Shown piece after piece: positions 45,198 through 55,118 of a stretch of 64,000 nucleotides of DNA. The DNA is from CAXBDP01 sp963974465 (lineage in GTDB: Bacteria > Bacteroidota > Bacteroidia > Cytophagales > Cyclobacteriaceae). A model generated the notes under the pieces. The model saw only the letters and a list, made by a program, of their open reading frames with translations. It had not been told where the DNA came from and searched no databases. The position numbers and the translations under genes were made by a program. Location: the NCBI GenBank assembly GCA_049340005.1, contig JBMPIY010000013.1. One strand, 5' to 3'. Position 1 is the first letter of the stretch, and each line of letters opens with the position of its first letter.

Positions 45198-46904
45198 CTA
45201 TTCAAATTTGATATCCTTCAGCATGGCTTGAAGTGTGGTAGTTCCTCTAAACTCGTTCTCCTCCAAATTGTAGGCCATACTAAGCTGCATTCCACTATTT
45301 ATCATTTCGGCATAGGCAGCAAAGCCAAATCCTATGACCGTAATCTCAGCATCACTTCCTTCTTCGGTGGCTATAAATTTGATATGTTCCTCCTTCATTA
45401 CACGCAAGCTATCTGCCTTGGCACGAATACCCGATGATGTAAATACAGGCATCATATTACCCGGCCCAAAAGGCGCCATTTGCTTTAGGATTCGGTAGAA
45501 CTTATCATTAATACGCTTCAAAGGGATCTCATGATCCACATTCACCACGGGAATCAACATTTCATCTGTGATATGGCGACTTACCACTTCCTCAAATTTA
45601 CTTCGGAAGGCATCTACATTCTCCAAATCTAAGGTAAGACCTGCTGCATATCGGTGTCCCCCAAATTGCTCTAGCAAATCGGAACATTCCTCTATGGCAT
45701 TATAAACATCGAAACCGGGCACCGAACGTGCCGAGCCGGTTGCCTTATTATTGCTTTCAGTCAATATAATTGTAGGCCTATAGAAGCGATCGATACAGCG
45801 GGAGGCAACAATTCCGATGACGCCTTTGTGCCAGCTGTTTTTGAATAAAACGGTACTCTTGGCTTGCAACAAATGCTCATCTCCTTCTATCATATCCAAA
45901 GCCTCTTTGGTGATATTGGAATCGAAACTTCTGCGCTCTTCATTATTTTCGTTTATCAATGCGGCCAAGTCACGCGCCATCGTTTCGTCTTCGGTTACGA
46001 GCAAATCTACGGAAGCACGTGCGTGAGCAATTCTGCCAGCTGCATTTATTCTCGGGCCAATGGTGAATACGATTTTTGATACATCCAACTCTCCACGCAA
46101 TGCGGATATGTCCATCAACGCTCGTAAGCCTGGTCTTGGGTCGGTGTTTAATTTCTCTAATCCGAAATAAGCAAAAACACGATTTTCATCTTCTATCGGC
46201 ACTATATCGGCTGCTATACTTACGACTAATAAATCTAAAAACTCATAGAGCTCTTCTAGTGGCCAACCTTGATGCATACTTAAGGCTTGCAGAAATTTAA
46301 ACCCAACTCCGCAGCCCGAAAGCTCCTTGAATGGGTAGGCACAATCCTCCCGCTTTGGATCCAGCACAGCAATAGCGGGAGGAATTTCTGCTCCCGGTCT
46401 ATGATGATCACAAATAATAAAATCTACTCCCAGTATTGTTGCATCTGCTACTTTTTCAACAGCCTTTATTCCGCAGTCTAAACTTATTATCAAGCTAAAT
46501 CCATTTGCATGCGCATACTCTATACCTTGACTCGAAATGCCATAACCTTCAGAGTATCTATCTGGAATATAATAATCTAGCAAGGAATATCTGCGACTCA
46601 GGAATGAAAAGAAAAGGCTTACAGCTGTAGTGCCGTCCACATCATAATCGCCATAAATCAAGATTTTCTCTCGATTTGCCATGGCAGCAAGCAGGCGATT
46701 TACGGCTTTGTCCATATCCTTCATGCGGAATGGATCATAAAGATTGCCTAAGGAAGGGCGGAAAAAATATTGCGCTTCCTCATAGGTGTGTATGCCTCTT
46801 TGCAAAAGCAATAAGGAAATATCCTTGCTCACACCCAAACTTGTGCATAAAGCTTCGATAGCTTCTGGTTCGGGTCTGACATTATAATTCCATCGTTTCT
46901 GCAT
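45198..46904 (-). CDS. recJ: single-stranded-DNA-specific exonuclease RecJ
   Basis: 568 residues. DYDVDGTTA at 86-94, DHH at 166-168, GPRINAAGRIAHA and the DHHA1 GGHRYAAGLTL are all intact. It degrades single strands 5' to 3' in recombination and mismatch repair. Three GCGGGAGG octamers (45798, 46346, 46375) lie in this gene, two only 29 bp apart and in opposite orientation. Confidence 0.95.
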   Translation of the reverse strand: MQKRWNYNVRPEPEAIEALCTSLGVSKDISLLLLQRGIHTYEEAQYFFRPSLGNLYDPFRMKDMDKAVNRLLAAMANREKILIYGDYDVDGTTAVSLFFSFLSRRYSLLDYYIPDRYSEGYGISSQGIEYAHANGFSLIISLDCGIKAVEKVADATILGVDFIICDHHRPGAEIPPAIAVLDPKREDCAYPFKELSGCGVGFKFLQALSMHQGWPLEELYEFLDLLVVSIAADIVPIEDENRVFAYFGLEKLNTDPRPGLRALMDISALRGELDVSKIVFTIGPRINAAGRIAHARASVDLLVTEDETMARDLAALINENNEERRSFDSNITKEALDMIEGDEHLLQAKSTVLFKNSWHKGVIGIVASRCIDRFYRPTIILTESNNKATGSARSVPGFDVYNAIEECSDLLEQFGGHRYAAGLTLDLENVDAFRSKFEEVVSRHITDEMLIPVVNVDHEIPLKRINDKFYRILKQMAPFGPGNMMPVFTSSGIRAKADSLRVMKEEHIKFIATEEGSDAEITVIGFGFAAYAEMINSGMQLSMAYNLEENEFRGTTTLQAMLKDIKFE

Positions 46905-47232
46905 TTAGCAAAAGTACAAATAATTGAGGCTTGATTTTTTTTATAAGCTAGGCAAGATTAAAATTAGCCAACACCAAATCGAAATTTACACAAAAAATGA
47001 AAGACCGAAAGGTAAATTTGCTTTCTAAAATGGCAGATCACTTAATTTAAAACTCTCCATAGTGTTTCTGTTAACGCAGAAATTATTTTCAGCTTTGACC
47101 TCTAGTTTTTTGTGTCAAATGAAAGGAAAGAAATAGGTTTGCTTATAAAGTTGTATTCATGATTTGAAATACTTTTTAATACAATGGGCAGATAAATTAT
47201 CTGGTTAAATCTTTGGATTTCAATGTTATTTA
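46905..47232. other. AT-rich intergenic DNA between recJ and repeat A
   Basis: No gene is seen. A CAAAAGTA (46909-46916) is a possible minus-strand -7 box for recJ, though very near its start codon. Part of 47140-47220 faintly resembles 41010-41110, suggesting a longer, decayed repeat. Confidence 0.5.
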
Positions 47233-47356
47233 GAATTTTTCTTGTTACTTTTTGTCATTGCCACAAAATGTAACCAAAAAAGTCTAGACAAAAAGAAGCT
47301 TCCACGCACAAGGCCAGCGCCGGCCCGCCTTTTTGTCCTCCCAACCACAAACAGCC
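47233..47356. repeat. dispersed repeat A, copy 2
   Basis: Near-identical to 41113-41236 in the same orientation. Here A precedes B, the reverse order of copy 1. The minus-strand frame across it (ending SFCLDFFGYILWQ) is a repeat-borne artefact. Confidence 0.8.
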
Positions 47357-47386
47357 ATTCTTGATAGTTTTTCTTTCTTCTTCCTT

Positions 47387-47537
47387 CGGCCTAGGATATT
47401 TTACCGTTAAGAAATATGCGTAATAAATAGGCTTTCTAGAGCCAAAGACTGTTTGAGCGCAGCGAGTTTCTTTGGGTCGCCTATTTATGGAACATATTTT
47501 AGGGAAAAGATCCTCAGCCTTGATTTTTTGGTTCTTT
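47387..47537. repeat. dispersed repeat B, copy 2
   Basis: Matches 40825-40991 without the 17-bp insert. The following 47540-47780 holds no gene that I can support. Confidence 0.8.
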
Positions 47538-47780
47538 GGCATCAAGGCAAAAGAACGTAAAAGATGAGTTTATCTATATATTACACTATTAAAAATTGTA
47601 AGCTTCTCAGCACAAAGGGCTGTTTATAAATTTTGTTAAATAATTGAATTTCAATGAAATATAAGTGAGTCGTACGCGGCACGCGTTGTGACAGAAAAGA
47701 GATCCATTGTCAGCTAATTATTCCTATTTCAAAAGATATACTATTCAATAAATGAATATGAAAAACAGTAAAAAAAGAAA

Positions 47781-47810
47781 GACCGAAAGGGGATATCCTT
47801 TCGGCCTTAA
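47781..47810 (-). terminator. terminator of fumC
   Basis: CCGAAAGG and CCTTTCGG pair around a 6-nt loop, with a T-rich run after it on the minus strand. It lies 30 bp beyond the fumC stop. Confidence 0.8.
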
Positions 47811-47839
47811 CTGTAATGCTATTTACCAGTGAGAATAAA

Positions 47840-49240
47840 TTACTCTAAACCACCCACCATTTTAGCAGGAATCACCCAAGCATCGAATTGCTCATTGGTA
47901 AGCAATTCCAAATCGATTGCCGCTTCCCTAAGGGATGTTCCTTCTTTATGCGCTTTCTTAGCTATTTTAGCGGCATTCTCATAGCCAATATGCGGATTCA
48001 ATGCCGTTACCAACATCAATGAGTTTTCCAAATGGCGCTGTATCATCGAGTGGTTTGGTTCTATTCCCACCGCACAATTTCTATTGAATGAATCACAAGC
48101 ATCGCCAATCAATCTAGCAGATGTCAATACATTCAAAGCCATCATTGGTTTAAATACATTCAACTCGAAGTGTCCATTCATTCCTCCTACCGACACTGCC
48201 ACATCCAAACCAATTACTTGTGCGCATACCATCGTCAAAGCTTCGCATTGGGTTGGGTTTACTTTGCCTGGCATAATGGATGAGCCTGGCTCGTTTTCAG
48301 GAATCAATATTTCGCCGATGCCTGAGCGTGGGCCAGAGGCCAACATACGTACATCATTGCCGATTTTCATTAAGCTTACCGCCAATTGCTTCAATGCACC
48401 GGACGTTTCTACCATAGCATCGTGTGCAGCTAAAGCTTCGAATTTATTCTCAGCCGAAACAAATGGATGACCACTAAATTCAGCTATTTTCTTAGCTACC
48501 AATTCTGCATATCCTTTTGGCGTGTTGATGCCCGTACCTACTGCCGTACCGCCCAATGCCAATTCCGATAAATGTGCTAATGTGTTTTTCAATGCCTTCA
48601 AGCCATGATCAAGTTGTGATACGTAGCCCGAAAACTCTTGTCCAAGTGTTAATGGCGTAGCATCCATAAAGTGTGTACGACCAATTTTCACCACTTTCAT
48701 ATTGGTCTCAGCCTTTTGCGCCAGCGTATCGCGCAGACTTTGCACTAATGGAATGGTATGCTCTACCACCATTTTGTATGTGGCTATATGCATAGCCGTG
48801 GGGAAGGTATCGTTACTCGACTGCGACTTATTCACATCATCATTTGGGTGGATGCTTTTCTTCTCGTCGGTAAGTTTGCCGCCTTGCAATACATGCGCAC
48901 GGTTGGCAATTACTTCGTTCACATTCATGTTAGATTGTGTACCGGAGCCTGTTTGCCATACAACCAATGGAAACTGATCGTCCAATTTTCCTCCCGCTAT
49001 TTCTTCGCATACTTTGGCGATGATATCTGCTTTTTCCTGAGGCATCACACCCAATTCAGCATTGGTCAATGCGGCTGATTTTTTCAGAATGGCAAAAGCA
49101 CGAATGATCTCTATCGGCATAGTGGCCTTTTCGCCACCTATGGTGAAGTTTTGTATAGAACGCTGCGTTTGTGCTGCCCAATATTTGTCTGCTGGCACCT
49201 GCATTTCGCCCATTGTATCTTTCTCTATTCTAAAGCTCAT
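47840..49240 (-). CDS. fumC: class II fumarate hydratase
   Basis: 466 residues. SGTQSNMNVNEVIANRA near 100, the GRTHFMDATPLTLGQEFSGY region, and the superfamily signature GSSIMPGKVNPTQCE are all present. It is the oxygen-stable, metal-free fumarase of the citric acid cycle. A TAACTTTG -7 box (minus strand, 49263-49270) lies just upstream. Confidence 0.96.
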   Translation of the reverse strand: MSFRIEKDTMGEMQVPADKYWAAQTQRSIQNFTIGGEKATMPIEIIRAFAILKKSAALTNAELGVMPQEKADIIAKVCEEIAGGKLDDQFPLVVWQTGSGTQSNMNVNEVIANRAHVLQGGKLTDEKKSIHPNDDVNKSQSSNDTFPTAMHIATYKMVVEHTIPLVQSLRDTLAQKAETNMKVVKIGRTHFMDATPLTLGQEFSGYVSQLDHGLKALKNTLAHLSELALGGTAVGTGINTPKGYAELVAKKIAEFSGHPFVSAENKFEALAAHDAMVETSGALKQLAVSLMKIGNDVRMLASGPRSGIGEILIPENEPGSSIMPGKVNPTQCEALTMVCAQVIGLDVAVSVGGMNGHFELNVFKPMMALNVLTSARLIGDACDSFNRNCAVGIEPNHSMIQRHLENSLMLVTALNPHIGYENAAKIAKKAHKEGTSLREAAIDLELLTNEQFDAWVIPAKMVGGLE

Positions 49241-49331
49241 ATTGTTTATTTTTATTTGAAAACAAAGTTAATTATCAATTGCAAAAACCATTAATAAATG
49301 GGATGAAAGCGGATAAATTGATGATATGGAC

Positions 49332-49880
49332 TTAGGAGCCTTTAAGCTGGGCGATACCCACTTTGGACATAAAATCCCATAAAACCACACCAATACATAC
49401 TGAAATATTGAGTGAATGTTTGGTGCCAAACTGTGGAACCTCCAAGCCAATATCGCATAAAGCAATTGCCTCATCAGATACGCCAAATACCTCATTCCCA
49501 AATACAAATGCGACCTTGGAATGGGCGGGAGGTTGAAAAAGCTCCAAGGATTTCCCACCCTCTACTTGCTCCACAGCCACCAATAAATATCCCTTACTTT
49601 TCAGGTCTTTCAGCAAATCAACAATATCCGGATGATGCGACCATGCTACAGATTCTGTAGCACCCAAAGCACTTTTCTCAATTTCCCGATGCGGAGGCGT
49701 GCCAGTGATGCCCGCCAAATACAAATGCTCCACAGCAAATGCATCTGAAGTACGAAAGGCCGAACCTACATTGTTCAAACTCCTCACACTATCCAAAATA
49801 AGTACTGCATTGCATTTAGCAGACGATTTGAATTCATCTACACCCAATCTACCGAGGTCTTCATTCGCGATTTTTTGCAT
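49332..49880 (-). CDS. TrmH/SpoU-family RNA 2'-O-methyltransferase
   Basis: 182 residues. SPOUT-fold motifs: LDSVRSLNNVGSAFRTSDAF, VAFVFGNEVFGVSDEAI and VPQFGTKHSLNISVCIGVVLWDF, which form the knotted AdoMet site. It methylates tRNA or rRNA ribose; the target is not decided by sequence. The protein lacks the N-terminal L7Ae-like extension of TrmH-like 23S enzymes. Confidence 0.88.
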   Translation of the reverse strand: MQKIANEDLGRLGVDEFKSSAKCNAVLILDSVRSLNNVGSAFRTSDAFAVEHLYLAGITGTPPHREIEKSALGATESVAWSHHPDIVDLLKDLKSKGYLLVAVEQVEGGKSLELFQPPAHSKVAFVFGNEVFGVSDEAIALCDIGLEVPQFGTKHSLNISVCIGVVLWDFMSKVGIAQLKGS

Positions 49881-49991
49881 TTGGCAAATTTAGGTATTTA
49901 TGGGAGAATGGGGTGGGTTTGGGTTTTGGGAAAATTAAAGAAGAAGCGAGAGTTGGGAAATTTTTGAAGGAATGATTTGAATTATCCTACC

Positions 49992-50024
49992 AGACCCGCA
50001 AGGTTTTCAAAACCTTGCGGGTCT
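49992..50024. repeat. 33-bp near-perfect palindrome between divergent genes
   Basis: GACCCGCAAGGTTTT, a single C, then AAAACCTTGCGGGTC, with one more A/T pair outside. It lies between two divergent starts, so it terminates neither gene. I know very similar GC-cored palindromes as multi-copy elements in Bacteroidota; only one copy is in this window. Confidence 0.8.
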
Positions 50025-50167
50025 TTCGCTATTGTCTAAAGAATAATTCAACCTGATTTTTTAACGGACTATGATTCCTAGAATGCCACTAATAATCAAG
50101 GATATTTCAACAACTGAAAAGCAAAACAACTATTGCATAATTCAATTATTTACATAGTTTTACAATT

Positions 50168-51274
50168 ATGTGTTTAAAATTAACCTTTTCAAATTGGTTT
50201 AACCTTACTGCGATTCTGATTTTGAGTATAATCCTTTATGGCTGTAACGGCGAACTGAATAAGGAGCCCTCCATAGATTTTGTAAAAGCAGACACCATTT
50301 CAATTGAAGGTGAAAAATATTACTCCTTAGCCAATACCAAATTCAAACTTTCAAACAAACGTGAACACTTGGTTATACTCCAAGACAGAGTAATTGATCT
50401 TTTCAATCTGAAAACTAATAAAATTCTAAAATTGATAGACTTATATGAAAGCAACTTGGTGCTTCCAGAAGATAATCTTGGAGCAGTAGGATATGATGAC
50501 GAAACGCGAACTATTGCTTTGTTATTTCCAAATCGGAAAAAGGTGATCTTTTTAAATTCCAATGGACAAATACAAAAAGAAATTACCCTAACAGGCTTGG
50601 AGGAATTGAACCATCGAATTTTTAATTATGGCGATTATTTCTACTTTTCAATGGAAGATCAGTTGATATTTGTATCAACAAAGATCTATACTTTAAATTA
50701 TGACGCTAATTATTACCAAAAATCAAAGTTTGTAAGTGTTTTCAACTTTGAAGGTGAATTATTAACTCAATTTGGAGAGTATCCTGATAGCAGAAAAGAA
50801 TCTGGCCTTAGCGCTTTGAGTCAAGGTTTATTCTCCTCAGATATCAATATTGATAGGAAAGAGTTTTTTGTAAAAGCTGCTGCAGGAAGTCCGGAAATAG
50901 TGGTTTATAACTTTGCAGGTTCGGAAATAAAAAGAGGAGGGATTGAAAGTAAGCACGTTAATTATAATCTACCACCTTACCAAGGAGAAGGTTTAGGTTC
51001 AGCTAGGATTGCGGATTCATTCACAGAATTTCTAAGAATCAATGATAACCTTGTTGTAATGCGAGCTTCTCTATTAAGAGATGAGACAATTCACCGTCTC
51101 AAAGATCAAGCAACAATCCTAATCGAAGACATCACTAATCAAAAGCTCTATTCTAAAGTTATTGACCCCTTTCAATACCTGGTCTACGCCGATGAAAAAG
51201 AGCTCCGCTTCGTCAGAACCCACCCGAAACGAGATGAACTAATTATGGTAAGGGTAGAATATGTTTTGGAGTAA
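50168..51274 (+). CDS. lipoprotein, probable beta-propeller of the 6-bladed/DUF4221 type
   Basis: 368 residues. A long leader ends in a lipobox ILYGC (Cys about 26). The mature protein has repeated beta-rich blocks (REHLVILQDRVIDLFNLKTNKILK, then VIFLNSNGQIQKEITL, then FVSVFNFEGELLTQFGEYPDS), as in Bacteroidota 6-bladed beta-propeller lipoproteins. It lacks catalytic motifs. The fold is inferred from strand periodicity; the function is unknown. Confidence 0.65.
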   Translation: MCLKLTFSNWFNLTAILILSIILYGCNGELNKEPSIDFVKADTISIEGEKYYSLANTKFKLSNKREHLVILQDRVIDLFNLKTNKILKLIDLYESNLVLPEDNLGAVGYDDETRTIALLFPNRKKVIFLNSNGQIQKEITLTGLEELNHRIFNYGDYFYFSMEDQLIFVSTKIYTLNYDANYYQKSKFVSVFNFEGELLTQFGEYPDSRKESGLSALSQGLFSSDINIDRKEFFVKAAAGSPEIVVYNFAGSEIKRGGIESKHVNYNLPPYQGEGLGSARIADSFTEFLRINDNLVVMRASLLRDETIHRLKDQATILIEDITNQKLYSKVIDPFQYLVYADEKELRFVRTHPKRDELIMVRVEYVLE

Positions 51275-51412
51275 CCAAACCACTTTGTAGCTCATTTAAG
51301 TTGAGATACAGCTCAAATTTCACACACTATTGAGCTTTAAACAGTGCCTTTATGAGCTTAAAGATTAGTAATGGAATAGTTGGCACTATCTTAACATAAG
51401 CTCGTAAAAACC

Positions 51413-51444
51413 AAAAACCCCAGCTCAATAAGCCAGGGTTTTTA
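51413..51444. terminator. terminator between convergent lipoprotein and acyl-CoA dehydrogenase genes
   Basis: AAAAACCC and GGGTTTTT form the stem with further pairing inside the loop; A and T tracts flank both sides. Confidence 0.7.
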
Positions 51445-51469
51445 ATTCTTAATAAGTATTATCCTTTTA

Positions 51470-52609
51470 CTAATTCAATATCTGTCTTGAAATGACCAAT
51501 TTCTGGATTTCGGATGTTCCTTCGCCAATTGTACAAAGTTTAGAATCTCTGTAGAATTTCTCTACCGGATAATCTTTGGTATAGCCATAGCCACCAAATA
51601 TTTGTACTGCTTCCACACTGGCTCTTACAGCCACTTCCGAAGCGAAGTATTTTGCCATAGCCGATTCCTTCGTTACTGGCAATTTGTTGTTTTTCAAATA
51701 TGCCGCTTGGAAAGTAAGCAATTTGGCCGCTTCCAGCTCAGTAGCAATATCAGCTAGCTTAAAGGAAATACCTTGGAAACTTGCGATAGGCTTGTTGAAC
51801 TGATGACGCTCCTTTGAATAATCGATAGATGCATCTAAAGCACCTTGGGCAATTCCTAAACTCAAGGCCGCTATGGATATCCTCCCGCCATCAAGCACCT
51901 TCATAGCCTGGATAAATCCTTCGCCTACTTCACCTAATCTATTTGCATCTGGAATTCTGCAATCCTCAAAAATCATTTCTGCAGTTTCCGAAATTCTCAT
52001 GCCTAGCTTATCTTCTTTTTTTCCACCTTTAAAGCCCGGAGTTCCTCTTTCTACCACAAATGCAGACATCCCACGAGAATCACCTATTTCGCCAGTACGC
52101 ACGATCACTACAGCTACATCCCCAGACTTGCCATGCGTAATCCAGTTTTTGGTGCCATTGATTATCCAATCATCTCCATCTCTTTTGGCTACTGTTTTCA
52201 TATTACCCGCATCCGAGCCGGTATTTGGTTCGGTAAGTCCCCATGCACCAAGCCATTCGCAAGTCGCCAATTTCGGCAACCATCTTTTCTTTTGCTCTTC
52301 GTTGCCAAACTGCAAAATATGTCCGGTACACAATGAGTTATGAGCAGCCATAGACAGTCCAATCGATGGATCTATCTTGGATAATTCCAAAATGGCCGTT
52401 ACGTATTCTTCATATCCAAAGCCTGAGCCTTGGTATTCGGTAGGCACAAGCACGCCCATAAGGCCTAGCTCGCCTAGCTTAGTAAAAATTTCTCTTGGAA
52501 AATGTTGCTCATCATCCCACTTATTCCTGAACGGTGTGATCTCTTTTGCACCGAAGTCCCGGATCATCTGGGCAATCATTTTTTGGTTTTCGCTATATTC
52601 AAAGTTCAT
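51470..52609 (-). CDS. acyl-CoA dehydrogenase
   Basis: 379 residues. Conserved segments: GAWGLTEPNTGSDAG and NGTKNWITHG for FAD and substrate contacts, and IQIFGGYGYTKDYPVEKFYRDSKL with the catalytic base region (IGEGTSEIQKLVISR). It performs the first oxidation of fatty-acid or branched-chain acyl-CoA; chain-length preference cannot be read. It appears monocistronic. Confidence 0.93.
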   Translation of the reverse strand: MNFEYSENQKMIAQMIRDFGAKEITPFRNKWDDEQHFPREIFTKLGELGLMGVLVPTEYQGSGFGYEEYVTAILELSKIDPSIGLSMAAHNSLCTGHILQFGNEEQKKRWLPKLATCEWLGAWGLTEPNTGSDAGNMKTVAKRDGDDWIINGTKNWITHGKSGDVAVVIVRTGEIGDSRGMSAFVVERGTPGFKGGKKEDKLGMRISETAEMIFEDCRIPDANRLGEVGEGFIQAMKVLDGGRISIAALSLGIAQGALDASIDYSKERHQFNKPIASFQGISFKLADIATELEAAKLLTFQAAYLKNNKLPVTKESAMAKYFASEVAVRASVEAVQIFGGYGYTKDYPVEKFYRDSKLCTIGEGTSEIQKLVISRQILN

Positions 52610-52724
52610 AAAGAAGGGAAAATTGGGTTAAAACGGGTTTCTAAAATAGATATTACTGAATTCACTACAAAACTAACGTTTGTTTGGCAAAGGTGTTTCC
52701 CATTCGTCAATTAATTGATTAAAG

Positions 52725-52755
52725 TTTGCCTTAACGGACTTATACCCTATTTTTG
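52725..52755 (+). promoter_or_regulatory. promoter of the nucleotide-sugar operon
   Basis: TTTG at 52725-52728, a 19-bp spacer, TATTTTTG at 52748-52755, and 43 bp to the ugd ATG. It matches the Bacteroidota consensus at both boxes. Confidence 0.65.
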
Positions 52756-52798
52756 CTCAGCTTTAGAATTGTGGAAAATTTCAGATAAAAAATAAATT

Positions 52799-54121
52799 AT
52801 GAAGGTAGCTGTAGTAGGAACAGGTTATGTAGGTTTGGTTACAGGAACTTGTTTTGCCGAAGTTGGTATCGATGTGGTGTGCATAGACATAGATCACAAG
52901 AAAATTGATGGCCTCAAAAATGGTAAAATGCCTATCTATGAGCCGGGTTTGGAGGAAATGGTAATCCGTAACTACGAGAAAGGCCGATTGAAATTCAGCA
53001 CCGACCTAGCCGAGAGTATTCAAGGTTGCGATGTAGCATTTATTGCTGTAGGAACTCCACCGGACGAAGATGGTAGTGCAGATCTGAAGCACGTACTTGG
53101 AGTAGCTAGATCTATCGGGCAAAATATGAATCACTATATGGTGGTAGTCACAAAATCTACCGTACCAGTAGGCACTGCCAAAAAAGTAGATCAAGCTTTG
53201 CGGGAGGAATTAGCCAAACGCAATGTAGATATCCCTTATTCAGTAGCTAGCAATCCTGAATTCCTTAAAGAAGGCGCAGCAATCGACGATTTCCTAAAAC
53301 CAGATCGTATCGTCATTGGCGTAGATTCTGACAAAGCGCAGGAAATAATGAGCCGCCTTTATAAGCCATTTACACTCAATGGCCACCCGGTAATATTTAT
53401 GGACATTCCGTCTGCAGAAATGACCAAATATGCAGCAAACTCCATGTTGGCTACCAAAATCAGCTTTATGAACGACATTGCCAACCTCTGCGAAATCATT
53501 GGCGCAGATGTGAATATGGTTCGCAAAGGCATCGGTTCCGACCCACGTATCGGCACCAAATTTATTTATCCTGGTGTTGGCTACGGTGGTTCTTGCTTTC
53601 CGAAAGATGTAAAAGCCCTTATCAAAACTGCCCAAGAAAATGGCTATGATATGCGTGTGCTATCAGCTGTTGAAGATGTGAATGATAGGCAAAAGCATGT
53701 ATTGTCTGGAAAAGTAAAAAGTCATTTTGGTGAAGATCTAAGTGGAAAAACCTTCGCAGTATGGGGTCTTTCTTTCAAGCCAAATACGGACGATATGCGG
53801 GAGGCTCCGGCAGTGGTTATTATCAATGAATTGCTAGCGGCGGGCGCCACAGTAAGAACTTACGACCCGGTAGCCATGCACGAAGCCGAGAGAGATCTTG
53901 GCGATACAGTAACCTATGCAAAAGATTCATTCGATGCACTAATCGATGCCGACGCATTGCTAATCGTCACAGAATGGCCAGAATTCCGCTATCCAAATTT
54001 TGCGGTAATGGCCAAACTGATGAAGAATCAGGTCATCTTTGACGGACGTAATATTTACGAACCAAAAGAATTGAAAGAAAACGGTTTTACTTATTTTGGA
54101 ATAGGTTTACCAAAGGCATAA
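52799..54121 (+). CDS. ugd: UDP-glucose 6-dehydrogenase
   Basis: 440 residues. GTGYVGLVTGTCFAE binds NAD, FLKEGAAIDDFLKPDRIVIG and GYGGSCFPKDVKAL contain the catalytic Lys and Cys, and WGLSFKPNTDDMREAP is the C-terminal motif. It oxidises UDP-glucose to UDP-glucuronate, the substrate of the next gene, whose ATG is 1 bp past this stop. Two GCGGGAGG copies lie within it. Confidence 0.95.
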   Translation: MKVAVVGTGYVGLVTGTCFAEVGIDVVCIDIDHKKIDGLKNGKMPIYEPGLEEMVIRNYEKGRLKFSTDLAESIQGCDVAFIAVGTPPDEDGSADLKHVLGVARSIGQNMNHYMVVVTKSTVPVGTAKKVDQALREELAKRNVDIPYSVASNPEFLKEGAAIDDFLKPDRIVIGVDSDKAQEIMSRLYKPFTLNGHPVIFMDIPSAEMTKYAANSMLATKISFMNDIANLCEIIGADVNMVRKGIGSDPRIGTKFIYPGVGYGGSCFPKDVKALIKTAQENGYDMRVLSAVEDVNDRQKHVLSGKVKSHFGEDLSGKTFAVWGLSFKPNTDDMREAPAVVIINELLAAGATVRTYDPVAMHEAERDLGDTVTYAKDSFDALIDADALLIVTEWPEFRYPNFAVMAKLMKNQVIFDGRNIYEPKELKENGFTYFGIGLPKA

Positions 54122-54122
54122 T

Positions 54123-55109
54123 ATGAACAAAAGGGTATTAATAACAGGAGCAGCGGGATTTCTAGGCTCACATCTCTGCGATAGATTTATCAAAGAAGGA
54201 TACGATGTCATAGGCATGGACAATCTCATAACAGGTGATATTCGTAATATCGAGCACCTGTTTAAGCTCAAGGAGTTTGAATTTTTCCATCACGATGTTT
54301 CGAACTTTGTGCATGTGCCTGGCCATTTGGATTATATCCTGCATTTTGCCTCTCCAGCTAGTCCAATCGACTACTTGAAAATACCGATCCAAACGCTCAA
54401 AGTGGGCTCATTGGGAACGCACAATTTGCTAGGACTTGCGCGTGTCAAAAAAGCGCGCGTATTAGTCGCCAGCACTTCCGAGGTCTATGGCGATCCGCTT
54501 ACCCACCCGCAAACGGAGGAATACTATGGCAATGTAAATCCTGTAGGTCCACGTGGTGTATATGATGAAGCCAAGCGATTTCAAGAAGCCATCACCATGG
54601 CATACCATACCTACCATGGACTGGAAACGCGCATTGTCCGCATTTTCAATACATTCGGCCCGCGTATGCGACTGAACGATGGACGCGTGTTGCCGGCCTT
54701 TATCGGCCAAGCATTGCGCGGTGAAGATCTTACCGTATTTGGCAAAGGCAACCAAACTCGCTCTTTCTGCTTTATGGACGATCTGATCGAAGGTATTTAC
54801 CGACTTTTGCTGAGCGATTATCCTTATCCGGTCAATATTGGCAATCCAGATGAAATCACCATTTTGGAATTTGCAGAGGAAATCATAAAACTCACAGGCA
54901 CCAGCCAAAAGATCATTTACAAGGATTTGCCAAAAGATGATCCGATGCAACGGCAGCCAGACATCAGCAAAGCCCGCGAAATTTTAGGTTGGGAGCCAAA
55001 AGTTTCTCGTGCCGAAGGACTCAAAATCACCTACGATTATTTTAAATCCCTGCCTAACGAAAGGCTTTACGATAGGGAGCATTACAATTTTGATAAATAC
55101 AAGCGATAG
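54123..55109 (+). CDS. UDP-glucuronate decarboxylase (UDP-xylose synthase)
   Basis: 328 residues, an extended SDR. GAAGFLGSHL binds NAD, then HFASPASPIDYLKIPIQTLKV, STSEVYGDP, and PRGVYDEAKRFQEA with the YxxxK pair follow; YDEAKR and RIFNTFGPRM are diagnostic of UXS. It turns UDP-glucuronate into UDP-xylose for surface glycans or glycosylated proteins. Its place directly after ugd confirms the pathway. Confidence 0.92.
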   Translation: MNKRVLITGAAGFLGSHLCDRFIKEGYDVIGMDNLITGDIRNIEHLFKLKEFEFFHHDVSNFVHVPGHLDYILHFASPASPIDYLKIPIQTLKVGSLGTHNLLGLARVKKARVLVASTSEVYGDPLTHPQTEEYYGNVNPVGPRGVYDEAKRFQEAITMAYHTYHGLETRIVRIFNTFGPRMRLNDGRVLPAFIGQALRGEDLTVFGKGNQTRSFCFMDDLIEGIYRLLLSDYPYPVNIGNPDEITILEFAEEIIKLTGTSQKIIYKDLPKDDPMQRQPDISKAREILGWEPKVSRAEGLKITYDYFKSLPNERLYDREHYNFDKYKR

Positions 55110-55118
55110 AATTTTACA

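Noticed and set aside
47255..47545. 96-residue minus-strand frame ending in SFCLDFFGYILWQ
   Set aside because: It spans repeats A and B, which are non-coding dispersed elements; the same peptide tail would arise from every copy of A.
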